Below, one piece after another: positions 39,111 to 50,948 of a stretch of DNA of 64,000 nt. Position 1 is the first letter of the stretch, and each line of letters opens with the position of its first letter. A program made the translations under genes and the position numbers. The stretch is from assembly GCA_963742585.1 (NCBI GenBank), contig CAVUMI010000009.1, positions 1,798,001 through 1,862,000 on the forward strand, read 5' to 3'. Source of the stretch: JACDEA01 sp963742585. GTDB lineage: Bacteria; Actinomycetota; Acidimicrobiia; Acidimicrobiales; JACDEA01. Under the pieces are notes generated by a model that was given only the letters and a program-made list of their open reading frames with translations, searched no databases and was not told where the DNA came from.

Positions 39111-41193
<2,083 letters not shown>

Positions 41194-41321
41194 TCTTCCC
41201 AAAATCGCAGCCGATCACAGCGATTTCGCTGCACTCGACTGGTGAGCGAGGACCGCTCGGTATTGCTGGATCGGAGCGCCCGGGGGTCGGCAGTTGTCGC
41301 GGCGCTCGTATCCTTGAGATC

Positions 41322-41540
41322 GTGGAACCTGAGCCTTCCCGGTCAGATGCGTTCTGGCGGAGGCGGGCGCTGAAGCACCACGGGCTAGATGAGCACGGTC
41401 GTCCTCGGCAAGAAGGCGAGCTTGCCGAAACGACTAAGGGCGCGGTTGAGTCCTTCGGCTTGCTCGGAATGGTCGGGGCAGTGATGGCCATCGCCGTCGC
41501 ATTCCTGTTCCGACGAGGCCGTCGCGCCAGTCGTCGCTGA
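41322..41540 (+). CDS. Small single-span membrane protein, unknown
   Basis: 72 residues from the GTG at 41322 (EPEPSRSDAFWRRRALKHHGLDEHGRPRQEGELAETTKGAVESFGLLGMVGAVMAIAVAFLFRRGRRASRR). One C-terminal helix followed by six arginines, so the N-terminus may face outwards or the arginines anchor it inside. TATCCT at 41309-41314 is seven bases before the GTG, the same leaderless spacing as other genes here, which argues that it is a real gene and not the tail of ftsH. No family recognised. Confidence 0.5.
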   Translation: MEPEPSRSDAFWRRRALKHHGLDEHGRPRQEGELAETTKGAVESFGLLGMVGAVMAIAVAFLFRRGRRASRR

Positions 41541-41885
41541 GTCGCCCCGGTATCGGCACTATCGCGTCCCCGCACAGCGACTTATCGACCTAGACCGATA
41601 AGCCCTCGGCTGGAGCCTGAGGCGCTTTCGCGCATCGAGCGCCGAGCAATCGTCGTGATTTCCGCGAAATCGGGGCCGATCACAACGATTTCGCTGCACT
41701 CGATTGGTCAGTGAGAGGGCCGCTCGATATCGCTGCCGTATCGCGAGCGGTAGCTCGGCGGCCCGCTTGTAACGAGTTGCACCCAAGGTGCTCGCGCCGC
41801 CCGTCCAACCGTCTGAAATCGGACACGACTTCCAATCTTGGGTGCACGCCGTATCAGTTTTGATACCTGGGGATCCGACAGCGGC
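41541..41885. other. Intergenic region with repeat copy 2 and dyads
   Basis: 345 bases without a supported gene. It contains CTTATCG...CGATAAG (41581-41602), repeat copy 2 (41621-41735), and the separated inverted pair TGCACCCAAG (41778-41787) and CTTGGGTGCA (41837-41846). Reading frames here have no family resemblance. Confidence 0.6.
41621..41735. repeat. Copy 2 of the ~114-bp direct repeat
   Basis: Same opening GGCGCTTTCGCGCATCGAGC as copy 1. This copy has a better dyad: AATCGTCGTGAT with ATCACAACGATT, and inside it GCGAAATCG with CGATTTCGC, so its RNA or single strand could fold. The two copies flank the small membrane-protein gene. Confidence 0.7.
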
Positions 41886-42344
41886 TTAGCCCGGCGCGCC
41901 CAAGTCCGGCTCGGGGGACGAACCCGGCGCCCGGGCTTCGGCGACCGCGGCCCACAGGTCGGTGGCCGATGGCGCTCCGACGAACGCAGCTCGTACGACG
42001 CCGTCGCCGTCGGCCAGAACCGTGGTCGGCGCCGCCTCGATGCTGTAACGACGGTGGAGGTCGCGCCGGTCCTGGTAGCTGACCTCCTGCACGGCGACGT
42101 CGTCGCACGCGAGGACGGCTGCCTTGGCGACCGCCTCGAGACAGGTCGAGCAAGTGGTCGAGGAGAACACGACGACGAGCCACGGCCGGTCCCTCGCCTC
42201 GAAGTCGTCGCGATCGAGCTGCGTCGGGACCTCGAACCGCGACTGGGTCGGCGCCTCGGGCTGACGCCCGCGCAGCCACCAGGCGACTGCAGCAGCGACG
42301 ACGATGAGCGCGATAGCGAGTACGACCCGGTCCACGACCCTCAA
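41886..42344 (-). CDS. Membrane-anchored thioredoxin-like protein
   Basis: 152 residues: an N-terminal anchor (VVLAIALIVVAAAVAWWL) and a thioredoxin fold with CSTC (C65, C68) in VVVFSSTTCSTCLEAV and the cis-proline region AAPTTVLADGDGVV. The active-site CxxC is intact but not the usual CGPC, so its redox potential may differ. It faces the outside of the membrane if the anchor is uncleaved. Divergent from the MFS gene with very little space between, so promoters overlap. Confidence 0.82.
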   Translation of the reverse strand: MRVVDRVVLAIALIVVAAAVAWWLRGRQPEAPTQSRFEVPTQLDRDDFEARDRPWLVVVFSSTTCSTCLEAVAKAAVLACDDVAVQEVSYQDRRDLHRRYSIEAAPTTVLADGDGVVRAAFVGAPSATDLWAAVAEARAPGSSPEPDLGAPG

Positions 42345-42366
42345 TATGGACTACAAACTCCCTCTA

Positions 42367-43848
42367 ATGAGTGACGACGAGCACGAACACGAGGAAACGT
42401 TCGAGCCGGCGACGCTGGGGTCAACGCCGTCATCCGCCGATGCGCTGGAAAAGTCGGTGGCACCAGCCACTGTTTCCGCGTGGCCGATGTGGGCCCTCGG
42501 ACTGGTGCTCATGCTGGACCAGCTGGATCAGTCGATCGTGCGGGGAATGATCAAGCCGCTCCAGGACGAGTTCGGCGTCGGCGACTTCGCCATCGGCATC
42601 CTGCTCTCGGCGTTCATTCTCGTCAACGGCCTGATCACCCTGCCGGCCGGTTATTTGGCCGACCGCTGGAACCGAACGCGCACGATGGGCCACACCGTCC
42701 TCGGATGGTCCGGTGTCACCGCTCTGGGCGCGGTGGCTCCGAACTTCGTTTCACTCGTTGGCCTCCGCGCCATGCTCGGCTTCGGACAGGCGATAACCGA
42801 ACCGGCTGCGGGAAGCCTGATCGCCGACTACTACCCCACCGACCAGCGCGGCCGCGCCTTTTCGGTCCAGCAGATCATGCTGTTCATCGGCATCGGGCTC
42901 GGCATCGGCATCGGCGGCTTCATGAGCTCGCAGTTCGGCTGGCGGTGGGCTTTCCTGGTCGCCGGGTTTCCCGGGATCCTGATCGCAGCGATCGCGTACC
43001 GCCTGCGTGAGCCGCGCCGGGGCGAGTCCGACCGGCTGCATCTCGGCATGACGGAAAGCGATGAGGTCGACGCCGATCTCTCGATGCCGCTGTTCGAGCA
43101 CGGGTTCCGGGCGTTCGTCCGCGACATGTGGGACGGGTTGAAGGCGGACCTGCGCACGATCATGCGCATCACGACGATGCGGTACGCGCTCATCGGCATC
43201 GCGGTCCTGCAATTCACGGTCGTGGCCATCAGTAGCTGGCTGCCGCAGTTCTACGAGCGCCAGCTCGGCGTCGAGCAGGGCGCGGCCGAGGGCTACGTCG
43301 CCGTCTTGGTCGTCCTCGGCGGCATCCCTGGCATCTTGCTGGGCGGCCGCATCGCCGATTACTTCACCGACAAAGTCCGCGGTGCGCGTATGGCGATTCC
43401 GGCTTACTGCATCATGATCGGTACCACCATCTTCGCGATCTCGTACCTCCACATGCCGACCGCGGCGGTCTTCGCCATCCAGCTCGTCGGACTCTTCGTC
43501 ATCGTGATGGCCATCCCTGCGTTACGCGCCGGTCTGAGCGACGCCCTTCCCGCCAATCTGCGCGGCGCAGGATTTGGGGCGTTCAACGTCGTGTCGATCG
43601 TCCTTGGCGCGGCCAGCGCGCCGCTGGTCGTCTCCGCGCTCAGTCAGATTTTCGACAACAACCTGCGCACCGCGTTCCTGATCGTCACGCCGCCGGTGTA
43701 TCTCGGAGCGTTCATCCTGCTGCGAGCGCGAGATCACCTCGAAAAGGACACGGCCAAGATCTTCGAGGCCATTCTCACCGCGATGCAGGAGCAGAAGGAA
43801 CGCGAGGAGCGCGAAGTCCGCGACGCGAGCGAGGCGGAGACGCCCTAA
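42367..43848 (+). CDS. MFS transporter
   Basis: About 494 residues, twelve predicted helices. Typical motifs: LPAGYLADRWNRTRTMG (motif A), MLGFGQAITEPAAGSLIADYYPTDQRGRAFSVQQ, and GGRIADYFTDKVRGARM in the second half. Similar to spinster/hexuronate-type carriers by layout, but the substrate is unknown. The first 30 residues are acidic and cytoplasmic. I chose the ATG at 42367 (SDDEHEHEE) with TACAAA nine bases upstream; the ATG at 42346 is also possible. Its stop overlaps the convergent DUF5719 gene by four bases. Confidence 0.88.
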   Translation: MSDDEHEHEETFEPATLGSTPSSADALEKSVAPATVSAWPMWALGLVLMLDQLDQSIVRGMIKPLQDEFGVGDFAIGILLSAFILVNGLITLPAGYLADRWNRTRTMGHTVLGWSGVTALGAVAPNFVSLVGLRAMLGFGQAITEPAAGSLIADYYPTDQRGRAFSVQQIMLFIGIGLGIGIGGFMSSQFGWRWAFLVAGFPGILIAAIAYRLREPRRGESDRLHLGMTESDEVDADLSMPLFEHGFRAFVRDMWDGLKADLRTIMRITTMRYALIGIAVLQFTVVAISSWLPQFYERQLGVEQGAAEGYVAVLVVLGGIPGILLGGRIADYFTDKVRGARMAIPAYCIMIGTTIFAISYLHMPTAAVFAIQLVGLFVIVMAIPALRAGLSDALPANLRGAGFGAFNVVSIVLGAASAPLVVSALSQIFDNNLRTAFLIVTPPVYLGAFILLRARDHLEKDTAKIFEAILTAMQEQKEREEREVRDASEAETP

Positions 43849-45269
43849 CTGTCGCGGACAGGGATCGCGATGGAGTGGCTGACGCCGGTCCGACCTACCC
43901 GCGCCAGTACCCGCTCGACGACGACCGGCCCGCTGGCATCGACCGCGAGCGGAAGGTCGGCGCGGTTGACCGTATCGAGCAGGCGGAAGGTCCGGCGTTG
44001 GCCGCCGGGTATCTCCACCGCCTGAAGGCCTTCGAGGCGCTCACGCACACCGCCGGTGATTGCGGTAATCGAGACGCGGGCCGCGCGGCGCCCCACGTTG
44101 TGCACGACCACCCACTCCTCGAGCACATCGGTGGCACCTCCCTGGGGCAGCAACCAGTGAAGCGCCTCGGTGGTAGCGCCGAGCATGTGTGACAACCCGA
44201 CGCGGGGCGCCGGCGCGACGTAATCCAGGGTGCGCTCGACCACGATCGGGACGTCAGATCGGACCGTCGCGGCGTGGCCGACACCCTTGGGGACGCGTGA
44301 CTCCGTCCCCGGGTCGAGCGTGAGCCGCTCGCCGGCGGGAACCTTCAGTTCGAACGGCTCAGCCGCGCCCTGATCGAGGGTCAACGCCAGCTGCACGTTC
44401 GCGTCTTCCTTGGTCGGGTTGTACATGTGGAAACGCTCGCTCACCGCGTCGCTGACGATGCCGTCCGGGAAGTCCCAGAAGCGTTGCGGCGCTGACGCGG
44501 CGAGGCTCATGACGAGCCCGGCGCGGGGCAGCGTACGCGTCTGGATTCGCCCGACGACGATGCGACCGCGGCGGGCGGTGGCTGCGATCGACACGTGCTC
44601 GCGACGACGCACATGGTCGCCGATGTTGACCGCGAGCACCGACCGGGCGGGGACGACGACGCCTTGGAACGCACCGGGTGCGGTGCGGCCCTGATCGGTG
44701 GCGAAGTCCATGTCGATGATCGCGTCATCGGGGAACGGATTGAACAGCCCGAGAAACAGGGTGTGGTTGAGCGCCGTCGACCCTTCCGCGATGTACCACT
44801 TGTCACTGGCTGACGTGGCGCACGGTGCCGTGGACTCCCCCAGCGTTCCGGACACGGTCTGCTCGACGGCGACACCGCCTTGCTGGAGCTCGACGACCGC
44901 GCCGACCGCGGGCGCCTTGATGAACTCCGCCTCGTGTGCAGCGAGGCGACTACGCGGTGAGGCGCGCACCGCCACCGCCACGGGTTCTCCGCTGTTGGGG
45001 TACAGCGTCAGGACGCCGTCGACCGCGCGGGCCTGGGTGTTCTGCACGATGACCGTGCCGTCGGCGGCCAGTTCCGCTTGCGGCTGCGCATTGGCCAGCG
45101 GGCAGTACCAAGTAGACGCTCCCGCTCCTGCGGCGCGGGCAATGGGACCGGTACCCGCGCCTGCCGCCAGCGTGGCCGTCGCGGGATCGCGTGCGATGCG
45201 GTCGGCGAGGCCTCCGGCCAGCAGCACGGCGGCCAACGCGGCGACCACGAGCGGGCGACGGTCGGTCAT
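43845..45269 (-). CDS. DUF5719-family secreted/membrane-anchored protein
   Basis: 474 residues from the ATG at 45269 (TDRRPLVVAALAAVLLAGGLADR): an N-terminal signal or anchor and a long beta-rich extracytoplasmic part with repeated STxxAHEAE-like and VxNxGRRAARVSITAI segments, plus a WYCPLANAQ motif seen in this family. In actinobacteria the gene follows a very large GT2-membrane gene, as here (ATGA overlap at 45266-45269), so the two products likely work together in surface-glycan assembly. The reaction is unknown. Confidence 0.8.
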   Translation of the reverse strand: MTDRRPLVVAALAAVLLAGGLADRIARDPATATLAAGAGTGPIARAAGAGASTWYCPLANAQPQAELAADGTVIVQNTQARAVDGVLTLYPNSGEPVAVAVRASPRSRLAAHEAEFIKAPAVGAVVELQQGGVAVEQTVSGTLGESTAPCATSASDKWYIAEGSTALNHTLFLGLFNPFPDDAIIDMDFATDQGRTAPGAFQGVVVPARSVLAVNIGDHVRRREHVSIAATARRGRIVVGRIQTRTLPRAGLVMSLAASAPQRFWDFPDGIVSDAVSERFHMYNPTKEDANVQLALTLDQGAAEPFELKVPAGERLTLDPGTESRVPKGVGHAATVRSDVPIVVERTLDYVAPAPRVGLSHMLGATTEALHWLLPQGGATDVLEEWVVVHNVGRRAARVSITAITGGVRERLEGLQAVEIPGGQRRTFRLLDTVNRADLPLAVDASGPVVVERVLARVGRTGVSHSIAIPVRDS

Positions 45270-48200
45270 GCGCTTCCCGTTCCACGGTGGCGGCGCCGGT
45301 TCACCACGAGATAGCGGATCGCAAGCACCCAGAGTGCGAACTCGAACAAGACAATCGCCGGGCGGACGATCGACGTGCGATAGCGCAGCGTGCCCGGGCC
45401 GCCCCGATCGACCGAGAATGCGTTGGCCCAGCCCAACGCGCGCCGCTGCGGAGCCGAGCGACCGGCAACGTCGAGTCGCCAATTCTTCGAGGCGGCCTGC
45501 GAGAAATAGACGGTGTCGCCGCTTTCGATTTCGCCGCGGAACTTCAACGGCGAGTTCTCGCGTACCAGGGCTGGCGCCGCCCCCGCCAGGTCGCGTGCAG
45601 CGATGGTGTCGGGAGCGGGACGGGACTCCGGCAGACGCGCCCGTCCCGGACCCCACGCCGCGTTCTCGTAGACGAGCTGGTCGTTGTCCCTCGAGACCAG
45701 CTTGAGGTCGAGCTGTTCGCCCAGGCCGGCTACCACGTCGGGTGGGAGGGGGCTGAGGCGCGCCGACTTGCGCGTGGGTGCCGCGCGATCGACGACGACG
45801 AGGTAGCGAATGGCCATCGGGGCCAGCTCGAGTCCGAGCCGCGTCGTGCGCTGGCGACGCGCCAGCGCGAGCGCGTCGGCAACCAGGCCGGTGGCCCCCT
45901 CGTCGGAGGCCGGCCAAAGCGCAGTGACATCAGGGACTCCCCCGTCCGAGAGTCCGAACGCCACCCCTTCCCGTAGCGGCCAGCCGTGGAGCGGCAGCGC
46001 TTCGGGGTCCCCGATCCACAACACCCGGAAGGCGCCCTCGGGCCGGTGGTCGGGCATCCAGGACAGCTGGGCGCGGTAGTCGCGCGCCGGGAGGTGCCAA
46101 CGGCCATCGACCGCCGCGGCGATGACCGGCAGGGTTCCGATCACCACGGCAACGCCCGCGGCGGTCGATGCGAATTGCCGCCAGCCGAACTGGTACGCGG
46201 GCACGTCCTCGCGGAAGGCCACCAAACCGATCCCCGCGGCGAGCGCCAGGGCCGCGGCTACCGGCGCCAGTGCCACTTCGGGCGCAGCCCCCGGAATCGG
46301 CAGCCAGCCGCGGCCCGCGGTCCAGGCGAAGGCCCAACCGGCCAACGCCACACCCCAGCAGCGCGTCGCCCACGCCAGGCGCCACCCGTTGGCGACGGCG
46401 AGAGGCAGCGCGGCCGTCACGACGAACGCCCAACCGATGATTCCCCCACCCAACGGGCCGGTGTGGAACCGCATGAGCGTTCCGAGCCCGAGGGCCCGCG
46501 CTGGCGCGACCGCAGCCGCGGTGAGCCGCTCACTGCCGCTCCCCGGCAGCAAGAGATCGAATGACCAAGGAACAAGGAGCACCAACGCCACACCCGTGGA
46601 AGTGGCAATGAGCGACAGCGCTCGGCGGCCGCCACCGTCGGCCAGCACACCGCCCAGCGCCAGGCCAACGGCGGCAACGAGGAGCGCGACGATCACCGAA
46701 GGGGCGAAAGCGCCCGCGACGGCCAAGAGGAGCCCGAGGGCGACGATCGGCGGCCACCGGGACGTCGTGCGGTCGGTGCGGAACGGTTCAGTTCCCGTCG
46801 CCCGCGCCAGCGCGGCCAGCACCCAGGGCGCGATCGCGTACGCAATCAAGCCACTCCACCGGCCGCGCGCCGAGCGCGTTGTAAGGGACTGGGATCGACG
46901 CGTAAACAATCAACACGATGAGGCGGGCCGGCACCGACGCCAACGGTCGGGCCAGCCGATAGACGCCCGCGAGGCCAAGCGGCACGGCACCGAGGACCAG
47001 GAGCTTCTGGAGCAACCCCATCCCGCCCAACAGCAGCGAGCCCGCGAGACCGAGCAATCCGAATGCGGGCGGCGCTGGTGCCGCGGAGCCCAAGCCGCTC
47101 GTCCGCCATCCGGAGAGGAACAAGCGGAACAATGTTCCCGGGGCCCGGTACGGCGCGAACTCGCCGACCGCCGGGAGCGCTCCGGTCAACAGCGAGCGGC
47201 TGCCGACCAACAGGACGACGGCCAAGCCACCCCATACGGCGACGGGTACGCGGATCGCCCGCCATGAGTCCCCCCAGTTGCGGTCGCCGATCAGTCGGGT
47301 GCGGTCGCCTCGCCCGAGTTGACCGCGGAGGAAACGGGTGAGGCGGGCGTAGCCGCGCACTTGGAGCCTGCGGACCTCGCTGTCGGGCCACGCTCGGTAG
47401 CCGCGCACGCGCCGGCGCGGCGGTTCGCAACTCGCCGAACGAACGGAGGTTGCCGATCCACGCGCTGGTGATGGCCCGTGACGCAGCGCGCCGACCGACA
47501 ACGAGTGTGTAGATCGCCTCGCCGGCGGCGAGCACCATCAGCTGCGGGACAACGCGGAGAAGGTGGAACCAGCCGTAGTTCTTCAGGACAGCGCGCAGTC
47601 GATGACTCGCTTCGAGTTGGCGTAGCGGCGCGCGACCACCCTGCTGGCCCGGACGCTCACCACGCGTAAGTGCCTCGACATGGCGCACGCGCGCCGCGGG
47701 TGCGACGAGGACGCGCCCGCCGGCGATCTGCGCCCTCCAGCACAAATCGAGGTCCTCACCGAGAAGCGTCATCGTGGGATCGAACCCGCCGATGGTCGCA
47801 AACAGATCAGCCCGTACGAGCGTCAGCGCGCCGGGCACCGCGAACACGTCGCGCACGGCGTCGTGTTGCTCCTGGTCGAGTTCGCCGCGCTCGACCGGAC
47901 CGATCGTGACGCCGCCTTTGTCCGCGCTGAGCCCGACTTGGAGGAGCCGGGTGGGGTCCTCCCACTCGACGAGCTTCGGACCGACCACCGCGGCATTGGA
48001 GCGAAAGGCTTCTTCGAGCAACAGGCGAACCGCGTCCGGATCAGGAGCCACGTCGTCGTGACAGAACACGTAATGAGATGCGCCCTCGACGACCGCGAGG
48101 ACCTCGTTGGCGGCGCCCGCAAAGCCCGGGTCGCCGCCCACCCGGCGAACAAACGCGTTGGGCGCCGCGCTGGCCACCCGTGACGTGATATCGGTCTCGC

Positions 48201-48381
48201 CGACGTCAATCACGAGCAGCGACAGGTGGGGATAGTCCTGCGACGCGAGCGCTTCGAGGCCTTCCTCGAACCACGGTCCGGGGTCCCGGGTGACCACCAC
48301 GGCAACGACCGTCGGGGCCGCGACCTCCGGTTCGTCGTCGAAGAATTCGGGCTCCAAAGTGGGGTTGAGGCTAGTGCTCAC
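45266..48381 (-). CDS. Large GT2 glycosyltransferase with C-terminal membrane region (two frameshifts)
   Basis: GTG at 48381 (STSLNPTLEPEFFDDEPEVAAP). GT2 domain in residues ~20-260: VVAVVVTRDPGPWFEEGLEAL, HYVFCHDDVAPDPDAV, GGFDPTMTLLGEDLDLCWRAQ. A long membrane part of about twelve helices follows. Two breaks interrupt it: near 47420 (ELRTA joins RRRVRGYRAWPDSEV) and near 46858 (NALGAR joins RWSGLIAYAIAPWVL), each mended by removing one base. About 1,037 residues. The C-terminal extracytoplasmic part ends with a helix VLFEFALWVLAIRYLVV. The family occurs beside DUF5719, DUF3499 and manB in actinobacteria and is thought to act in cell-envelope polysaccharide synthesis. Confidence 0.82.
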
Positions 48382-48432
48382 TGCGCCTGATTCAGCGCGT
48401 AACCTGACAGCTGGAACCGACCTGCCGTCTGC

Positions 48433-48461
48433 TTGCAACTGTTTACCTTTTGCTGTATTGT
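48433..48461 (+). promoter_or_regulatory. Promoter of the coiled-coil gene
   Basis: TTGCAA (48433-48438), 17-base spacer, TATTGT (48456-48461), then seven bases to the ATG at 48469. Good match to a vegetative promoter; the transcript should be leaderless. Confidence 0.6.
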
Positions 48462-48468
48462 GGCTAGC

Positions 48469-48822
48469 ATGTTCGACCTAACCAAGAACCTCAAAGACGC
48501 CACCTACGTGTTCATCGGCCTCGGTGTCCTCGGCTACCAGAAGGCCCAGGAGCAGGCCAAGTTGCTCGGCCAGCGCCTCGAGGCGCAGCGGGCCCAGCTC
48601 GACAAGCAGGCCGCCGAGACCCGGACGCAGCTGACCAAGCTGGCCACCGATCTCGAGCAGCGGTTCGAGCCGGTGCGTGACGCGGTGGAGACCCGGCTGG
48701 ACACCCTGCAGGATCGGCTGCCGGCGCAGGCCAAGCAGCTCGTCAGCCAGACCCGCGAGGCCGCGCTACAGGCGCAGGCCAACCTGCGCAGCCGCCTCAA
48801 CGGCGCCAGCGTCGCCGCCTAA
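48469..48822 (+). CDS. HbhA/phasin-like coiled-coil protein
   Basis: 117 residues. MFDLTKNLKDATYVFIGLGVLGYQKAQEQAKLLGQRLEAQRAQLDKQAAETRTQL and the following region to VSQTREAALQAQANLRSRL form a nearly continuous heptad coiled coil with Ala, Gln, Arg and Leu. A short hydrophobic stretch (YVFIGLGVLGY) precedes it. The pattern resembles the N-terminal part of mycobacterial heparin-binding haemagglutinin and phasins, without the Lys-rich tail. Role unknown; possibly membrane-surface or storage-granule associated. It has its own promoter and terminator, so it is a single-gene unit. Confidence 0.7.
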   Translation: MFDLTKNLKDATYVFIGLGVLGYQKAQEQAKLLGQRLEAQRAQLDKQAAETRTQLTKLATDLEQRFEPVRDAVETRLDTLQDRLPAQAKQLVSQTREAALQAQANLRSRLNGASVAA

Positions 48823-48883
48823 CACAGGGAGTATCTCCCGGGATCGGCTCCGGCTTCGCCTCCGCCTCCCTTTTAACATCGAC

Positions 48884-48911
48884 AAACGGGCCCACCCCAG
48901 CGGGCCCGTTT
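48884..48911. terminator. Bidirectional intrinsic terminator
   Basis: AAACGGGCCC, eight-base loop ACCCCAGC, GGGCCCGTTT: a perfect ten-base stem with A- and T-ends, between the coiled-coil gene stop and the opposing epimerase stop. Works for both strands in form, though T-runs are short. Confidence 0.75.
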
Positions 48912-48918
48912 GTCGCGT

Positions 48919-49815
48919 CTACAACGCGGCGCGAGCTTCGGCGAGAACGTCGCGGAGGGTTGCGTCGAGCGAAATCTCGGTTGACCACCCCGTTGCTTGC
49001 CGTAGCCGCGAGTTGTCGCCGAGCAGGACGGGGAGGTCGACGGCCCGCACGAGGTCGGGGTCGGTGACGATCTCGAGGTCGGTGCCGGCGAGCTCGAGCA
49101 GGCGCCGCGCCAACGCGCCGACTTCGATGGCTTCGCCCGAGCAGACGTTGTAGACCTCGCCGGCGCTCCCCTTCTCGACGAGCAGCCGGTACGCCCGCAC
49201 CACATCGCGCACGTCGGTGAAATCGCGGCGCGGGGTGAGGTTGCCCACCGCGAGCGTGCGCTCGCCCTTTGCCGCGGCGATCGCAATGCGGCGCGCCAGG
49301 TCCGACACGACGAACGACGTCACCTGCCCGGGGCCGACGTGGTTGAACGGTCGGACGCGGATGACGGGGACGCCGAACCCGAGATGCGCTTGCAGCCCGA
49401 CGAACTCGGCCGCCACCTTGCTCGCCGCATACGGGGTGACCGGGCGCAGCGCCGCGTCCTCGGTGAGCGGCAGTTGCTCGGGCGTGACAATCCCGTAGAC
49501 CTCCGCCGACGACACCAACAGCACAACCGGCGGTACCGGGAGGCGGCGCGCCGCCTCGAGCAGGTTGAGCGTGCCGGTGGCGTTCACCGCGAATGCACGC
49601 GGCGGGCTAGCCCAGGACTCGGCGACGTTGGCCAGGCCGGCCAAGTGGTAGATGGCGTCAGGCTCGATTCGCTCCACGAGACCGGCCACCGCGGCGGCGT
49701 CGGTCACGTCAGCGTCAGCGGCGGCGGCGGCCACGACGTCGTCGCCCACCGCCTCGAGATGCGCGCACAGCCAGCGACCGACAAAGCCGTCCCCACCCGT
49801 GACCAGTGCCCGCAC
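48919..49815 (-). CDS. NAD(P)-dependent sugar epimerase/reductase, GDP-6-deoxymannose-reductase-like
   Basis: 298 residues, extended SDR. Nucleotide loop TGGDGFVGRWL at the N-terminus, catalytic Ser-Tyr-Lys in VSSAEVYG and PYAASK, and HLAGLANVAESW. RVRPFNHVGPGQ and FTDVRDVVRAYRLLVEKG fit the GDP-4-keto-6-deoxy-mannose reductase (Rmd) subgroup better than GalE. It would supply a 6-deoxyhexose such as GDP-rhamnose for the glycan genes that follow. Divergent from a GT2 gene with about ten bases of overlap between starts as annotated. Confidence 0.8.
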   Translation of the reverse strand: MRALVTGGDGFVGRWLCAHLEAVGDDVVAAAAADADVTDAAAVAGLVERIEPDAIYHLAGLANVAESWASPPRAFAVNATGTLNLLEAARRLPVPPVVLLVSSAEVYGIVTPEQLPLTEDAALRPVTPYAASKVAAEFVGLQAHLGFGVPVIRVRPFNHVGPGQVTSFVVSDLARRIAIAAAKGERTLAVGNLTPRRDFTDVRDVVRAYRLLVEKGSAGEVYNVCSGEAIEVGALARRLLELAGTDLEIVTDPDLVRAVDLPVLLGDNSRLRQATGWSTEISLDATLRDVLAEARAAL

Positions 49816-50586
49816 GGAAGGAACCCTACCGACCGCCGACCGCCACGACGGGTGCAGATAGGCTCGCCAACCTGCTGCGAACGCTCATCATCATTCCTGC
49901 GTACAACGAGGAAGCCGCGCTGCCTGGGGTACTCAAAGAACTCTCGGAGCAGGTGCCGGACTACGACGTCCTCGTCGTGGATGACGGTTCGCGCGATTCC
50001 ACCGCGGACGTAGCCGCCGCGCTGGGCGCAGCGGTCGCTCGACTGCCGTTCAACCTCGGCGTCGGCGGCGCGATGCGCACAGGGTTCAAATACGCGTGCA
50101 GACAGGGCTTCGACCGCGCAGTCCAGATCGATGCGGATGGTCAACACGATCCAGGCGAGATACCCCGACTGATCGCCGCGCTCGACGGCGTGGATCTCGC
50201 TGTGGGCAGCAGGTTTGGCACTGGTAGCGAGAGCTACGACGTCGGAAGGGTTCGCCGGGGTGCGATGCGCGGCCTAGAACTCGGCGTCCGCCTCTTGTCG
50301 GGCCAGCGCATGACGGACACCTCATCGGGCTTTCGCGGCGTACTCGCGTCCGATGATCGAGTTTTTCGCCACGAATTACCCCGTGGAGTACCTCGGCGAC
50401 ACCGTCGAGGCGATCCTGATCGCGTCGTACGGCGGATTCTCAGTGGTTGAAGTGCCGGTGTCGATGCGACCTCGTGCGGGCGGCGTCCCATCGACGCGGA
50501 ATGTGAAGCTCCTTTACCACTTCGTGCGGTTGATCGTCGTCATGGTGAGCACCGCCCCGGTCCGATGGCGAAAGGGACGCAGATGA
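49806..50586 (+). CDS. GT2 polyprenyl-phosphate sugar transferase (one frameshift)
   Basis: GT2 fold LRTLIIIPAYNEEAALPGVLKEL, DVLVVDDGSRDSTADV, DRAVQIDADGQHDP. After TDTSSGF the frame breaks; dropping one base near 50338 gives RAYSRPMIEFFATNYPVEYLGDTVEAIL and the C-terminal EVPVSMRPRAGGVPSTRNVKLLYH, the usual tail of DPM1/ArnC-like enzymes paired with DUF2304. The stop overlaps the DUF2304 start (ATGA). The GTG at 49806 overlaps the divergent gene, so the true start may be nearer 49862. Confidence 0.82.
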
Positions 50587-50948
50587 GCGGACGCGCGCAC
50601 GCGCTTGTTGTTGCCATCACCCTCATCGCCCTCATCTTCATCGTGCGATTGGTCCGCCGACGACAGTTGCGAGCCAAGTACTCGCTGCTGTGGCTCACCA
50701 TCGGCTCGGGACTTCTGATACTCGCCGCGTCACCCAGACTCCTGGACCGGGTGTCGGACGCACTCGGGATCTACTACGCGCCTGCGACGTTCTTCCTCGG
50801 CGCAATCGCGTTCCTGCTCCTCGTGGTCGTGCACTTTTCGTGGGAGCTATCGCGCCTCGAGGAACGGCTGCGGATAGTGGCTGAAGAACTCGCGCTCCTA
50901 CGCTCCGCGGCCGCGCCGGACCAGCCGCCGCACAGCTCCACTGAGTAG
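50583..50948 (+). CDS. DUF2304 membrane protein
   Basis: 121 residues: helix ALVVAITLIALIFIVRLVRRRQL, KYSLLWLTIGSGLLILAASPRLLDRVSDALGI, helix APATFFLGAIAFLLLVVVHFSWELSRLEERLRIVAEELALL. DUF2304 proteins accompany GT2 enzymes like the one before it and probably help hold or flip the polyprenyl-phospho-sugar. ATGA-coupled to the GT2 gene. Its 3' end overlaps the corrected end of the opposing GT4 gene by about 50 bases. Confidence 0.85.
   Translation: MSGRAHALVVAITLIALIFIVRLVRRRQLRAKYSLLWLTIGSGLLILAASPRLLDRVSDALGIYYAPATFFLGAIAFLLLVVVHFSWELSRLEERLRIVAEELALLRSAAAPDQPPHSSTE

Noticed and set aside
43845..45917. A 690-residue reading of the DUF5719 gene
   Set aside because: The extra N-terminal part is low-complexity antisense of the upstream membrane gene. 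The ATG at 45269 gives a good signal anchor and an ATGA overlap.
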